64,000 bases of DNA from Pelecanus crispus (taxonomy: Eukaryota; Chordata; Aves; Pelecaniformes; Pelecanidae). The stretch is taken from contig NC_134653.1 in NCBI RefSeq assembly GCF_030463565.1, forward strand, positions 31,247,150-31,311,149, written 5' to 3'. The stretch's first letter is position 1. Every line of letters starts with the position of its first letter. Both the position numbers and the translations under genes were made by a program. The notes beneath the pieces were generated by a model. That model ran no database searches and was not told the DNA's origin. It saw only the letters and a program-made list of their open reading frames with translations. Below, piece by piece: positions 25,801 to 40,800 of the stretch.

Positions 25801-28800
25801 TGTAACAAGACTAGAGCATATTACGCATTTTCATTAAATGCTGTTTTAATGTTTTGGTTTTCTCATCTGAAATTCTTCTTGAGTGTGTTTTGTCCAGAAC
25901 TGTAGAATAATTTAGGTTGAAAGGGACCTCTGGAGGCCATGTAGTCCAGCCTCCTGCAAAGAGGTATACTAGCAGAATAGCTAGTATTTTAGATTTCGCC
26001 CCCCTCCCCCTTAATGTATAGTAAGTTGGTTTATTCTTTGCGGAGGCATATACTATAGACTAGTTTTGTGACCTTTTTATTTATAGTTGTAGAATTGCTG
26101 AATTTGTAAGGGTTTTTTTTCTAATTATGCCATTCATTATATAAATGATTAATGCAGATGTGACTCGCTGTACCTTCTTGCTTCTGTATTGCTTGGAAGC
26201 CATGAGGCTTCTTATGCTTTAAGTCTTACAACAGAAATTGCTGATTTGAAGTTAAGTTCAGTCAAAGTTCAAGAATGTGGTTGTGAGTTGTTCTTAGAAA
26301 AACAAAAAATAGCACAGAGGTTTAAAGAGTTTTAATATACTGCTTTTTTGCCAGAGGTTTTGTGTACTGCCGTAATGAGGAGCTGGAGACTGGGTGGGTT
26401 GCTTTTGGCAACAGCAAACTTCTTCATCGGCCCGTCTCTTTTGATAATAAGCCTCACTCCCTTTTCCAGGTTGTGGATCAGCATACCCTTCAGGTAAAAG
26501 GAACAGCTAGGATGTTCATTGCAGAGTTATAGTAGAGTAAGAAAACGTTCTTAATTAATCACAATCATTCCTAGCTTTAATTAGTTTTGTCCTTGAAGCT
26601 GCTTCTTTTTACTTTGTGAAACTGCATTTTTATAAACTCGCATTGCACAATAGAACTTTGAAGTTATGTTATAGATATTACTGTTTCCATGTGTTAGTGT
26701 GTGTGTATATATATGCGCATGTGTGTGTATACACATATGTGTACGCATATACAGACTTACACTGTACTATATTATGATGGTATTGTAAGAGCTAGCATAT
26801 AGTATGGTCACATTATAAAACAATCAAACAATAGCAAAATGGACTTTGACTTAAACTGAAAACATAATCTTCCCGAACAGCTCAATATTCTTCTCCTGTA
26901 ACAAAATTCAGGTATTGTTTCTGATCTAATTGTGTTTTGTAGATAAACAACTGTCATCCTTTGTAAAAGTGGATAGTTTGTTTACTTTGGGGTGTTTTCC
27001 TGCCATGGTTTTAAGGATGGATATGCACATTTATGTCCAGTGTGTTTCCTGAAACTGAGAATGTTTGGATTCCCCTTTTCTTCCAAAGTTTCAAGTAATG
27101 TTTCAGAGAAGTTGCAGAAGTAGATAACTCTTTAGCATGTATATTTTCCTTATAGTACTATGGGTATGCTCTCAATCATTAGAGAGGAGATGATCCTTTT
27201 ACTTTTAGATATGTTAAATGTTTAGATATATAAGCTGTTTCGTATGCAGTAGATCCATTTGACAAACATTTATAGAATAACTTCATAACAAATAACTGTA
27301 ATAGTACTGTTATGTCCAATAATAAGCCTCTTCTGGACTAACTGCACTTGATCTTTATTTATTTATAAGTACACTGTTAATACTTAAAAGAACACACTTC
27401 AAAATAAGAACTGTTAAGATGCTCTCTCTCTCGTAGGTATGTCAAATAATTCCAATGCCAGTAAATCACTTCCCAGTTGGCAGTACTATGACTACCGTGC
27501 ATCTTTCTTCAGATGGCACATATTTCTACTGGATTTGGTCTCCTGCAAGCCTCAATGAAAAAACACCAAAAGGACACTCTGTCTTTATGGATATTTTTGA
27601 ACTTATAGTAAGCAAATTATGTGTTTTCTGTGATTCTGGAGTTGATAGCATGACTACTGCTTAACTAAGTATCAGCATTTTCACATCAACATATTAGGTT
27701 TGAATATTGATACGTGTAATCTGAATAGCTGTTGGAATGGGTTTATGAAATAACTTTTAACTGAACAGAAGGTGTATTGTTCAATTCTATCATCAGAGGA
27801 TATAAGACTATCGTATTCTAGCAGTATGAATTGTCTTGTAACATAAAACATATTTTATTTTAATTAGCAATTAAGTTTTTTGCTGGGACAGTAATTCAGT
27901 GTGTTAGGATTTAAAGCATTGTTTACTGTGGATCTGCTTTGTTGTGTTAAAAGCCAATCAGGCCCCACAAGTTACAAATACAATTGTTTTGTCTACACTG
28001 CATTTTATAACCTAATATGGTTTTTATGTTGTATGACAATTATTGGGTTTAGTGTAAAACCAAATGCATTTCAAAATATTAAGTCTGGAGAAATGTATCA
28101 GTAGTTTGAACTCCCTTTTCTCTCAATGGCTTACATATGTGTATGTTTTTGTGTGTATATATACACATATATGTGCATGCATTTGTATATGTGTGTATGC
28201 ATATTTTAATTTGAAAACAAAGCATCTCAGTCTAAAAATTTATTCATTTATATAGCAGACCTTACAGCAATTCATAGACCTCTAGTATTGATAATTGAAA
28301 TTGCATGAGGATTTAGCTTTGATGGAGTACTTTGGGTGCAATGTCTATATCTGCTCAGCACTTGCTGTACAACAGCTGTACTTAGTGGGATGATGGAGCT
28401 TGAATTGGTAGGCTATAGTAGTACAACTTATGAAAAATGCTGTAAATCAGATCTTACGTTCATTGAGATGCATTCTTTAATATAACATCCCCTGAAGATT
28501 ATGGTCTAAGAAAATCATTGCTTACACTTTTTGGCTGGCAAATGATTTAAAGACCTCTTTTTACAAAACTTGCCAGTGAAACATCACTAAGAAAATACAA
28601 AAGGGTCAAATATTTTTGAGTAGAGTTCCATAAATAAACTTAAGATTATGACAAACAGTTCTGTCTTTCATGAAAGACCAAATAGAAGATATTCCATTGT
28701 ACCACAAAGTCGCAAACAAAACAAATACTCGTTTGTCAAGCCTTTATAATGCTTTTTTTTTTCAAGAAATTCTGACAGCAGAGTTTAAGTTTGTATCCCT

Positions 28801-31800
28801 ACCTGATATATTGTGTTGTTCAGTTTTACTGTTCAATTAAGGTAATCTGTCTCCTACTGATTTCAATATCTAAAAGTATTTTTTTCCCCCTCCATTTTAA
28901 TAGGTAGAAAATGGTGTATGTATAGCAAATCCTCTACAGGAACGAATTATATTAATGAGAAAAGAGGGTGAATCTGCAAAGAGTATAAATGAGATGCTTC
29001 TGAGTAGGCTGTCTAGGTATAGAGCCTCCCCATCGGCAACATTGGCTGCTCTCACTGGCTCTACAATCTCCAATACATTGAAAGAGGACCAAGCAGGTCA
29101 GAAGAGGTTTTACTGACTCTCAGTAATTTTTCATTGTTTGTTTCTTAACACATATAGTATCAGTTCTAGTAATTACTGACCTCCTAGGACATCTGAAAAA
29201 AAAAAAAAAAAGTGCATTTTTTCTTTTCCAAAATAACTGTTTGAAAAATATATGCAATATTTGCTTAATGTTTGAATTACAAGTTCCTTTGCTAAATTAG
29301 GCATTGATTGTGAGAAAAGTTTAAGAATGAAAACCAGGAAGAATACATATAGCAATGTATTCAATTATAGGACTAGTTTATGCCACATTTGATCAAACTG
29401 ATAATTGTATTTCTCTGCTGGCAGTTTAACTGGGCTTCTAATTGTTGTACAAAACAAGACTGCAGTTTAGAAAATGAAACTGTTGTTTTACAAGCAAGTC
29501 AAATATTATAAATTGGAGGTAATTTTGCTTTTTTGAGGTAATTTGCAAAATGTTTGGATATTCTTTTATGGGCTTGCTGAAACTACCCAACTTAATTAGG
29601 GAATCCTGAATGAACAGCATTGATGGCTTTCAGGATGATCCAGAGCTTTGTAAGATTGGTTTTAAGATAAGATTTTATTCAGTTTATCCTGAATTACTTC
29701 TCTTTCTCCTTCGTACGTAAATGAGGCTTTTTCTTAAATTTTAAACAATTAAAGGTAGTTCCATAAAAATAAATTATACAGGAAATAGATATGCTTACAG
29801 GGAAATTGGCAAAGAGTTAGCTTGAAGAGCTATTTTAAAGGCTGTGTTTTGTCAGTTAACAACTAAAGTGCTACAGAAGAAGAAGAATAAGTGGTTATTC
29901 TTGGCTAATTCTTTAGTCAGTGCTCAGAAAAGTGTTGATCAGCAGTGGCAGGAGCTAAATCATTCTGACTGTATATGTTTCATATGGAGCAGGAGAACTT
30001 AAAATAGTAAATGCGTAGTGAATCTCAATGATTTTTCTATGTCAAAAGATTATTTGGCTCTAAGATACTGCTTTCAATATGTTTATCACCACACAATTCT
30101 TAAAACAGTTTTGTTTATATTTAAATTTTAGGCTCCAAATTTTCCTGGTTTGGAAATTAGAGATTGCCATCTCTTTTTTAATTGTTCTCTTTAGTTAAAT
30201 AACCTGTGAAACTGTTTGTATCCTTCTGGGATTGATGCTGAATGTGTGGGATTATGAGGCCACCCCTGTATATATATTCTATATATGACTTATATATTAG
30301 AATCGTAGAATCATAGAATCGTTTAGGTTGGAAGAGACCTTTAAGATCATCCAGTCCAACCATTAACCTACACTACCAAGTCTACTCTAAGCCAGTCAAG
30401 GGTAGACTAGACTAAACCATGTCCCGAAGTGCCACGTCTACCCGTTTTTTGAACACTTCCAGGGATGGGGACTCCACCACCTCTCTGGGCAGCCTGTTCC
30501 AATGCTTGACTACCCTTTCCGTAAAGAAATTTTTCCTAATTTCCAACCTAAACCTCCCCTGGCGCAGCTTGAGCCCATTTCCTCTCGTCCTATCGCTAAC
30601 TACTTGGGAGAAGAGACCAACACCCACCTCACTACACCCTCCTTTCAGGTAGTTGTAGAGAGCGATAAGGTCTCCCCTCAGCCTCCTCTTCTCCAGGCTA
30701 AACAACCCCAGTTCCCTCAGCCGCTCCTCATAAGGCCTTATATATTAAATATAAATATTCTTAATTATTCTTAAATATTCTTATATATTCTATGTATGAC
30801 TTCTTAAAGCAACTTCTAAATGCTGCAAAATGTAGTTTAAATGAATTCCCATACTGATTTATATGAAGCCCTAAATAGAAATCTGCCTTGTTTGCTGCCT
30901 GTTACTGTGATTTTTTTTTTTTTAATGTTATGAAGAAATGCATATTTGTGTCATATTTTTCTGTTTAATACTTCAGCTGCAAACACTAGCTGTGGGCTGC
31001 CACTGAAAATGTTAAGGAAGACTCCGATATACACATGTGGAACGTACTTGGTGATGCTGGTCCCACCGCCAGGTGGATCAGGCAGTTCTGCGACACGCTC
31101 ACTCTTTGGAGGAACAAGCGCTTTGTCATCTTTAAAAAGTAAGTCGGCTACATTTGTGGCAGATTTTAAATCCTTGGCTTTCTGAAATTCAATACAGCGC
31201 TCAGAAATTTATTGGAGACTTTTTTTTCTATGTAGTTCTTGCTTCAAGCTTGGTGTTCAATATTTCGGATGGGCAGTTCACAAGCCGAGCAGATCTCATT
31301 GATGCTGCAGGAAGTTCACTTGGACGTGGTGCTCTAGTTCCAGGACTTGGTAAGAAGTAGATCTTTCTTCTGGGAATAATCTATCTGGATTTTAATTTGC
31401 AGTAAGCAACTCTGCAGTTGGTGGGGTTTCATGTCTGTGGTGAAATTTTTTAAATTTAACATTTTTGAAAGTTTGGAATTCCCTGAAGGAATTTCCAGTA
31501 TCTTGCTTTTGCAGTTTCAGCTGCACACAAGCTCAAGAAAAGTGTTTTCTGTAGCAGAAAAGAATCTTGAAAGTAGTCTAATATTTATACCCTGCTTATG
31601 CTATAAGGTGCTACAAAGTTTTGTATCTTATCTGTATACTTGAAAATACATAAATGCATCTTAGCTGGAAAGATGTGTATATATTTCTGATTTCCCTATT
31701 GTTTTATGACTGAAATCTCATGAGTGTTTTCTTTGTGACTCTTTTTTTTTAAAAACTGCTTAGTATAATAAAATAATCTTTCAAACAGTGCCCGTGCTAC

Positions 31801-34800
31801 TTAAATACTGCATATCATTGCTGGCATTTTAATAAGCAGTGTTTTTATGTTACCTAAGAAAGAACTTATTTCTTAAAAATGTTTGAGATAAGTAGTTTTA
31901 AATAATATTCTAGATGCTGGGATGCATGGATACATATAATTGTATGTTAACCTGTTAGCTACTGTTGCTGGAGATTTACCTCAATCATGTGAAACATGTA
32001 GACAAATATGTTATTTTTGAAAATATGGTAAATGCCTCTGTCATAGAACAGTCGTGTCTATAATCCACTTGTCCCTTTCCTTTTACTGTTTTGGATCTAC
32101 TTGTGTTTGTAGGCTTTAAGCCTTTTAGGAGATGAGTCTCTAAGCTTAAAATTTTTTTTAACAGTTGCACTGTGCAAACTGTCAGCTTTATTAAAGCTAT
32201 TATGTATTAACCACAAGGCCTTTAAAACAAGTTCTAAGGTGCTTAATTGTCAATAGCTGTAGTAAAATAGATTTGAAACTTTTTTCCCTTATACTTTTTC
32301 TAGAAGTTACTAGTATCTGATGCCAGGCTCAACTATTTTTAGTTTATGCACTGTAGCAGTGTGTGATAAGTTTGTGCAGGAATAATATATGTTATTTACT
32401 TATCCTTATAAATAAGGAGCACTGTGGAGTATTTACCTGAAACAGATGCTGTTGTACATTTACTTGAAACATCAAAAGGGATGTATATTCACTTCATTCC
32501 TTTGTTAAGAAATCTCCTTTTAATGTTTTTCATCCCAATACATTGTTATTAAATTGCTGTCACATGACAGAACTTATAAAGCAAATAATTTGGATTTGTA
32601 TCTGCTATAAAAATACTTTAGTCTGGCTTTCTAAAAAAACATTCCAAAATTTGCTGTGCAAAATATTTTCCTTTTCTTAGGTGCCTGTTATGATACTATG
32701 AATAACATGATATGGACATGCTCTAATGATTATATTGATCAGTGGTGCAATCCCGGGAATCAGGCATTCCATTGTGTCTGTCAGAGACTGGGCGTGAGTC
32801 ATGTCATTACAGAGCCCAAAGGTGAGGTAAACATACAAGTCAGCATTTTATACAAAGTGGAAGTGAAATGTATTATTATCATAGAATAAATATACAGAAA
32901 CTACCTTCTGAAAACTGAGCTAATTCTTGAAAAGTTGTTTATTAATATTGGTCATGGTTTATCTTTGCTTTAAGAAAGGAAGAAGCAAAAAGCTAGACAT
33001 GTTTAGAAGTTTCCAGATTCTTGCTACCTTTAGCACATTAAAAAAGTGATGTGGGTAATTTTTTTGTTTATCATGTGGGCGGGTGTCCTGAAGTTAGAGA
33101 TGATGCTGATATATTGCATTTTAGAAGCAAATGCTAATGCTATAGTCTGTGTTTGTAGACAGCATTTGAACTGCTTTTCTTCTTCTAGGGGATGCAACAA
33201 CCACAAATGAGGTTATTAACCAGTTACTGCACCATGTTGGTGCCATGTGTATCCACCAACTCAACCTGCTTGCAGCCAGCAACAATCTTCCCATAACAAA
33301 TTTTTTGGGCAAGCAACATCCAATTGAAGCACATCATCTCAGCAGTATTTGTGACATTATGGAAAAAGCTATGGTGAATGGAGATACTTGTATAATACGC
33401 TGCATCCTTGTTGTCTTTCAGGTACAAGGGCATCTTAAATGTACTTCATAATAAAGACTAAAAAAAAAAAAAAGTTGTTTTAGAATACAGTCAACCACTT
33501 GGTTTTATTAGGGTTTTTTTCCTCCATTGCATTCAGTGTAATGGAGATTGACTTAGCAGTGGCTTTGCTGTATCATATGCACCCATTTAAGAGTCCTAAT
33601 TTAAATGTAAGTGTAATTGTCTCCTTTACAGATTAAAATAAAATCTATAGAGGTTACTTCCTTATTTCTCTCTTTTTTTTTTGTTTCCTTTTTTTGATCC
33701 AAAGTCAGTTTCTGACTCTTGAGATTTCTAGTGACCTAGACGAATAGTTTGAGAAACTGACTGCAGAAGAAGAGTTAATGTGAACAATGTTTAAGTTTTT
33801 AATATTGCTGTGTTTAATTTTTCTTAGGTGGTTTTTAAATTTTTCTTCAGCCCCCAAACCGAAAGAAACAGAGATATTGTTAGAAGGTCTGGCCTGTTAC
33901 TTTGGCAGTTACTGATGGCACCAAGGGATCAGATTTGCTCTGAAATTCAGAAGGAGGTTTGTCTAGCTATTAGGTAAATACTTGTTTTGTCAAATTAAAC
34001 TTAACTTAGATTTTAGATTATTTGAAAAATGTTGTAAGAGATGAATATTCAAATAGTATTCAACAGTTTAATTTTAAATTAGTGTGATAAAATTTAGGTT
34101 GACATAGTATGATAAAATTATTATGATTTATATCTGTGGAAGAAGGGAAATACAATGTGTTTGTCATAATGACGGTGAAATAACGGATAGTAATTACTTG
34201 CCATTTGTTGCTTTTTATTGGCTTTCTTTAGGGGTTTTTTAATGTTTGTAATAATATAGCTGCTAAATTCAAGCAAAGTTCTCTGCATTTCAGTGATGGC
34301 TAGAATGACTCCTATATTTAGCTTATATAGTTTATTGGTGTTCTGGAATAGGCAAAGCTAATGTCAGCTGTTACACCAGTGTTTCAAGTGACAATACTGA
34401 AATTCTCCTAAATAAAAGGAATGTAAGGGGAAGCAGAATGAAAAATACTTGAGGAATGCTGTAAGATTGAAGGCCCAGGGAAAAACACAGGCAGGGTAGT
34501 AAGACTGTCTTGAGAAAGTCAGAATTATGTTTAGAAAACAGGAATCTATTTTGGTAGAAGGGTGGGCATTATGCCTCTGGGCTGGTACACCAGGTCATCA
34601 AACACATAAACAGGATGGTTGCTTTAGCTCCACATCATATTAGCTACTGAGTCTCTTGAACCTGATGCTGTGTAATTTCCTTTCTCTGGCTTGTCAAAAT
34701 AGCAGAATGACTAAGTACAGGGAAGCGAGCAAAAAGTGTGATTGTGTATCACGAAAACGAGATAATGTAAATCTCAAGGACAAGGAATGCTGTCTCAAAC

Positions 34801-37800
34801 ATCCTAAGTACAAATATAATCTGCTTTCAAGTGGGAAGTGCTCCAAAGGTTGAGAACAAAATCTTCTGCAGATCAACCTGCTTTTTTTTGTGTGAATCAC
34901 GACATTCCAAATTTCAGTGTCTTTATGCAACTCTGTGAGTGAGTGAAGAAGAATAGCCTGTCTTTAGTATGATTATCTAGCATTTTCAGGGTCTTGCTTT
35001 TTGACAGGGAAAAGGGTATCTTGTCAACTGCGTGGACAGCTGCTGAATTTTCCCTTTGTTTAACTCTGTATCCTCCAATATCTTGTAAAAAAGTCACAGG
35101 TGGGGATTAGGTAATATCTCCTTCCTCCGGTTTTCTCATTGTGGGATTCTGATGCCAATGGAAACCTCAAACTTAGCCTGCAATGTATAACTTCTCCTGA
35201 TGTTTGTATAGCAAGTTGGTCAGCATGAGCCAGAGGGAGGGAAACTGCAATAATCTCTGCTCTCAGTGTGAAGCTGAAAAATATACCAGTTTTCTTTTCT
35301 ATGAGAGTGTTATTTAAAAAGAAAAGGGTAAAAGAAAAGAAGAAAAAGTCTGCATAATAGTTTCAACACTTCAGACTGTCACGAAGTGCTCCTTTTAAGT
35401 TATTGTGATCTTCTATCTTGATGTGGTAATTCATGTAGAAAGGACAAAGTTCGTCACAAAGGGGAAAAATACTTCCACAAGGAGTATTTATGCATAGCTG
35501 TGTTGTTTCTGAAATGCTAGTTCTAGAATCTTCTGCTTAGATTAAACTAAGATTTTTATAAGGAGCCAGTCTTTAATAAAGATAGAACTGTAACAGTAGT
35601 GCTTCTTGATTACTCTCTTGCATTTTCCATTGTTCTTATCACAGATAAGCCATAGCTGTTACCCCATTACCAGAGTTTTGAGTCATTCTCTAAGCCCTCA
35701 TCCATTTTTTTCTGACATATGTCTGTTTCTTGAAAAAATGATTGTGCTGTCTTATATACAAGTGATTAATGTGGAGTTTCTCAGAGGGAAGCAAATAGCT
35801 CTTGAAGAAGCTCTGGGACCGAAACAATAAAATATAGTTGATTACAAGAGATTTCTGGAGAAAGCAGCTGCATATTTTATGACTAATACAAATGTTAAAA
35901 TATGGAGGATGCCTTTCTAAGTTGGAAGAAGCTATTATATAGTCATTCTAAATGCTACATCAGATATGAAGTTGAGATTCTATGATGCCATTTTTCACAT
36001 GTCAGTTGAAATTATTTTGTTCACTTTTAAATATGTTAAGTAATACATGTTTGGGGTTTTTTTTTTTCTTTAGCTCTGGTTTAAATATCCTGTATCCTGG
36101 AGAAGCAGAAATCAATAATTTATTGAAATTGGTCTTAACTGAAGGTAAGAATGTCTTATTGATATGTGAGAGTGTGGTTTTTTCTAATTGAAAACAAAAA
36201 GTGTAAATACTTCTCAACCTCTAGAGGATGAACAGTTCAGAATATTGAGCACTAGTCTGCTTTAAACCCATCCTATTTAAGGAAATTATGGAATCCTTCA
36301 TATTCTGAAGCTGCCTTCCAAATGGCTGCATGGTCAAGCATGTTTTAGGTGTAGAAAAGGAAAATTTGTTTCGATCAGGCAGCTGTTTGAAATGGAAAAG
36401 GATTAAAGTTCTCTCTTGTCAGCGTTAATAATGTTTCTTGTCCAGGTTGTATTTTAGAACACCTGCTTAGCAGTTAGTGTTACCCATGGCAATTACACAG
36501 TAACCAGAGGTAATTTTAGTCCTTAGTGAAAGAGTAATAATCTACTTGTATTCACCATGAAATGGGAGTCTGGACTTATAAGCAGCTGATGCACAGTAAC
36601 TTTTTACTTCATAGGAACATGTTCACGCATCAGTCTTTGGTATTAACAGTGCTATGTGCAGAGTAAGTTTTAACAGTCTGTAATATCAACAGGGAATTGG
36701 GTTACACTGTAAATATAGTAATTTCTGAAAAATAGCATATATTAAACAAGATATCTGAGGAAATAAAAAATAAATTAATTCTGTAAAATGCTGTTTTGCA
36801 AAAGTTTTTGCATTCCATTTTAGGAGAGAGAAATAGTGGTCTCTCTCAACTTCGTGATGTTATCCTGACTAATCTGGCTGAACAGCTTCAGAACAACAGA
36901 TTTGGAAGTGAAGATGATGATCATTATAGGTAAACTGCAACAATATGCTCCTCCTCCCCCCACTTATAATGTATGTTTCTGTTATTTGCTTTAGGTAAAC
37001 TTGCATAATATTCTGCTGAAATTGCTTGTTATCTTCATAGCAGCATGACCTGAAATACTATCTTTGTGTCCATGGTGGGTAGGATTTCATTAGGACAAGG
37101 GAGAGAGAGGTTTGACTGTTTAGGGGAAACTTTGGGGACCTCTGTATGCAAACTGAGGTTTGGAGTCACTGCTACTTACCATGTTTATGCTAAATGTGGA
37201 TGATAATTCATAAGTACGATATTATGACGTTGCTCTCCATATCACTTTTAGGTGATTTTTCAGCAGTAGAACTGTCAATCTCAAGTACCCATTCAAGTTG
37301 GGACAAGTCTTTTTTTTAGGAGTCATTACAAGTAATAGATTTATATCAGTGCAGTGCAGGAAATCTCTGGTAGTCTGTTGCATTGATTTGTTGTTAAACA
37401 TTTTGGGCTTGGTTTTCTTTGTATCTGAATCTCTGAAGTTGAACAGATACTTGGTTTGGTTTCACATAATTTATGATACAGCTTGCAGAGACTTTTGAGA
37501 TGAGCGATACAAAATATACAATAATTAGACTATTAACATCTTGCATCTTTCCTGCATTTTTTGAAGACTAAATGATGAGCTGTTGCACTACATTCTCAAG
37601 ATTGTTGTCCGAGAATCTTGTGTCTTAATCACCAAGTGCCAAACTGTATCTAAAGATGATTTTCAAAGGCTTCTTTCAACTGTGCCTGTAAGTAAAATGT
37701 GTTTTGATAAAAGTAAATTTGCCTTTGGCTTCCCTTTCCGCCTTAAATCCACCATCTTTACTGAGTATATAGAGGTGGAACTTTTATAGCTGTGTGTCTT

Positions 37801-40800
37801 AACAAATACAGGAAAAGAATGTCTTTTGTTTATGCTGTGCAGGAAAGAAGAAACAATTTCTTATAGCAAAGTAAATCATACAGGAATGCTAAAACAGGTT
37901 TATATATGAATATATTTCCCAATTGCTCTGGTAGCTGTTTCAATTTAAAGGAAGTTTGTGTATCTCCATCTTCAAAGCATTACAACAACTTAAAGAACAA
38001 ACTCTTTCTACAGTTGTGTATAATGATTCATACAAGCAGAAAGGATTATCATTTACAGACAAAAATGAGTGAAAGTTGACCTTACTTAATGCTAAAAGTA
38101 TGCATAGATGTTCTCAGCAGGATCAGCTCCCTGATCTGGCTGATGGCAAAGGCAACTGAGCTCTCGTGCGGACACTGGGGAGGGGACAGGAAGTCATGGC
38201 CTGCAGGAGGATGGGAAAGGAGTAGTAGCATGGAACCATCACCTTCAGGAATGTGAATTAAATTTAGCTCTATGGTGGAATTATCTTTTAAGAATTAATT
38301 AATGTTATGGTACTGGAATGTTACTATAATGTGACATCCTTGAATAAAATGGTACTGCTTCTTTATATGTTTTGCAAGTTACTTTTGCAAAATTCAGTGT
38401 TTTGCAACTAGTTTCTTCTTTTAAATATGTATTAAACAAGCTTGCCTTAAATCAGCAAAAAAAATTTCTGTTTAAGGGAAATTATTTTTTGCTTTTGCTT
38501 GTCCTGTCCCTCAACTTTTTTCCTCTTTGATATTTAAAAGTACAAGGATTGCCTGAATCAAGGTTGATTAAAGGGTTTGGATAATGTAAAGTGTACTTAT
38601 TTATGTTAAAGGCTGCGTCTTCGTGTTTGCGGTATCTGATGGCTGTACAGAACCACCTCCTCAGTAACACTATTTTGATTAAACCTGATGAAAATGATGA
38701 CAGTGACAGCTCCTTGCAGGGAGAGACATTGAAGGTACAGGTAAACACCAAGTTTTATTCTAGTATGGCTCTCTACAGTCAGTGTTCCTGTGACACCTCT
38801 TGTTTCTGCAATGCGTTCTACTTTACACTGTTTTGTTGTTTCTTTTCCTCTTGATATAGTTAAATTACTGTAGACATGTTTTTCTCCTGTTCTCCAGCTA
38901 AAGTCTGCAACTGTTCTGTGTTGAGTTGAGTTCAACCCAAGAACCAGCTTAGGTTCTGTATTGTCAGCGAGAGCAGACACTTCCCTTCCTAAATATACAT
39001 ATAATGAAGTTTAAAATGTATTTTAATTGATACGTGCTAGTAAGAAAATTCATCTACCAGGAATCCTTTCTGGACACATTACTTTCCCCTGGTTTCTCTT
39101 CTCCAAATCACTTTAGGGGGTCTTTGAAAAAATATTTTTCAGACTTAAATAGAAAAGGGTTTTCTCATTTGCCTTACCTGGCTTTTGCTTTTTTGCAGTT
39201 TTAACTTATAAAGCTTACGTAGAACCACCTACATCTGTTGTCTGAAATAGCATGAATAATGTTTGTGGCAAGGAAACTGTTTAGAGGACAAGGTTTGCAG
39301 ACAGTGGTTGTTTTGTTGGTATAAGGTTTATTAAAATGGTGTCATTTCATATTACTGCTGGAATATCTTGAATGCACTCACAGAAGCCAGGTTTGTCCTA
39401 GCATGCAGTCATAGTAGTTTTTGTAATAGCAGCAATTCTTCTATAATTGTATTGACTTCTGAACTTCTGGTATTGTTTGTTAAGCTGGTTTTGTCTGCTA
39501 CTCTTTGAGAGTTTGTGTGCTTGCAATCTGCTGCAGTTGAAAGTTATTTGTTCAGCCTCATTGAGTAAATGCTAAGTATCGTAGTACTTTTCTTGTCTCA
39601 CTATTCACCCATGTTTTCATTGTTCAGTTTCTCTCTCTACAGTGATCCTCATACCTGCTAGGACATTCTGTCACCAATGCTGTACCTTGGCTGGCTAACA
39701 GCTCTCTCCTGTGCTGGACTTGGGGATTCCTTCCCTCTAGAAACTGGATGTGCATCCTGTAACATATGCACCTAGTTTCTCCCAGCACTTTGGGGCTTAG
39801 CATTAATCAAATTTAAGTCTTGGATGAATCTACTGCTGCAGGCCTGCCAGGTCACATTATCATTATTTTAATTTGGAAATCCATCGTTTTGTTCTGTTGT
39901 CCTTTTTTTGTATTCTCTAAGAATTTAAGTATCCTATAACTCTCTTTGTACCTAGGAGCTAAAGACCAGCATTTTGTCTCTTGCTACACAAATTCTGACA
40001 GGATGTGATGAAGTCTTAGAAATGCTGCAACAAGTCACTACAGCACTAATAAACAGTGACATTTCTGATAGAGAGCAAAGGTAAGATGAGTATGAGCATG
40101 TTACCTTGAGAACAGGAAACTGTTGCTTTTTGTGGCTTATTGTACAAGCACAGTTAGCATTATTTCTTCTTTATGTAACAACTTCATACTTGAGCTTTGA
40201 ATGTATAGGAACTGTTTCTTACTATAGCATTTGCTTAGCACTTACCTTTTGAAGAATTTAGAATGACTCTGCATGTCAGTACTACTAGACTGATAATCGG
40301 TAGAAACTCTTCAAATTGGTAAGGTTTTAGTCAGTTACAATGGTATTTATGAGCAGAGTAACTGGAAACAAACTGTAGTTAGTCAGCTGGGAATATTCCT
40401 ATAAGCTAGGGCAATTTTTTAATTCTTAAATTCCTGACTATTACACCTCTACTAGCTGGACTAGATATTTTTTCCGTGACAAGTCTTGGATGTTGTTATG
40501 ATATCCTGCATGTTTTGTCGGATAGTGTCACCTTGCCCTTCCCTGTCTTCCCTCCACTGAAAAATACACGTTGGGAGTGGGATGTAAACAAAAGCTGTGA
40601 ACCTTTTCTCTAGTTAAACAAACACCTCCCTCTTCCAGTTGTGTTTCAGATTTCAGTTTCTATGCTTTCCTGTGCCTGCAAGATTAGTTTTGTTTATTGA
40701 CAGTACACAACTCCTTTGAGATGTTTTCAGATGGGTTTCATGCTCAAATGTATTTTTGTAAATATGGATTCTTTTAAAGTACTTCGAGCTGTGTGTGCTA

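Larger units (their letters stand above)
29097..30976 (+). other. HECTD4 intron 8
   Basis: 1.9 kb; carries a CR1 3' end in antisense orientation at 30300-30736, set in AT-rich duplicated sequence. No other feature is seen. Confidence 0.8.

Noticed and set aside
30412-30705. 97-codon minus-strand frame that looks like a gene
   Set aside because: It is the C-terminal remnant of the CR1 LINE ORF2 protein, not a host gene.
32827-32832. Alternative exon 11 donor GAG|GTAAAC
   Set aside because: It would end exon 11 in phase 0 while exon 12 needs phase 1; the upstream AAAG|GTGAGG fits.
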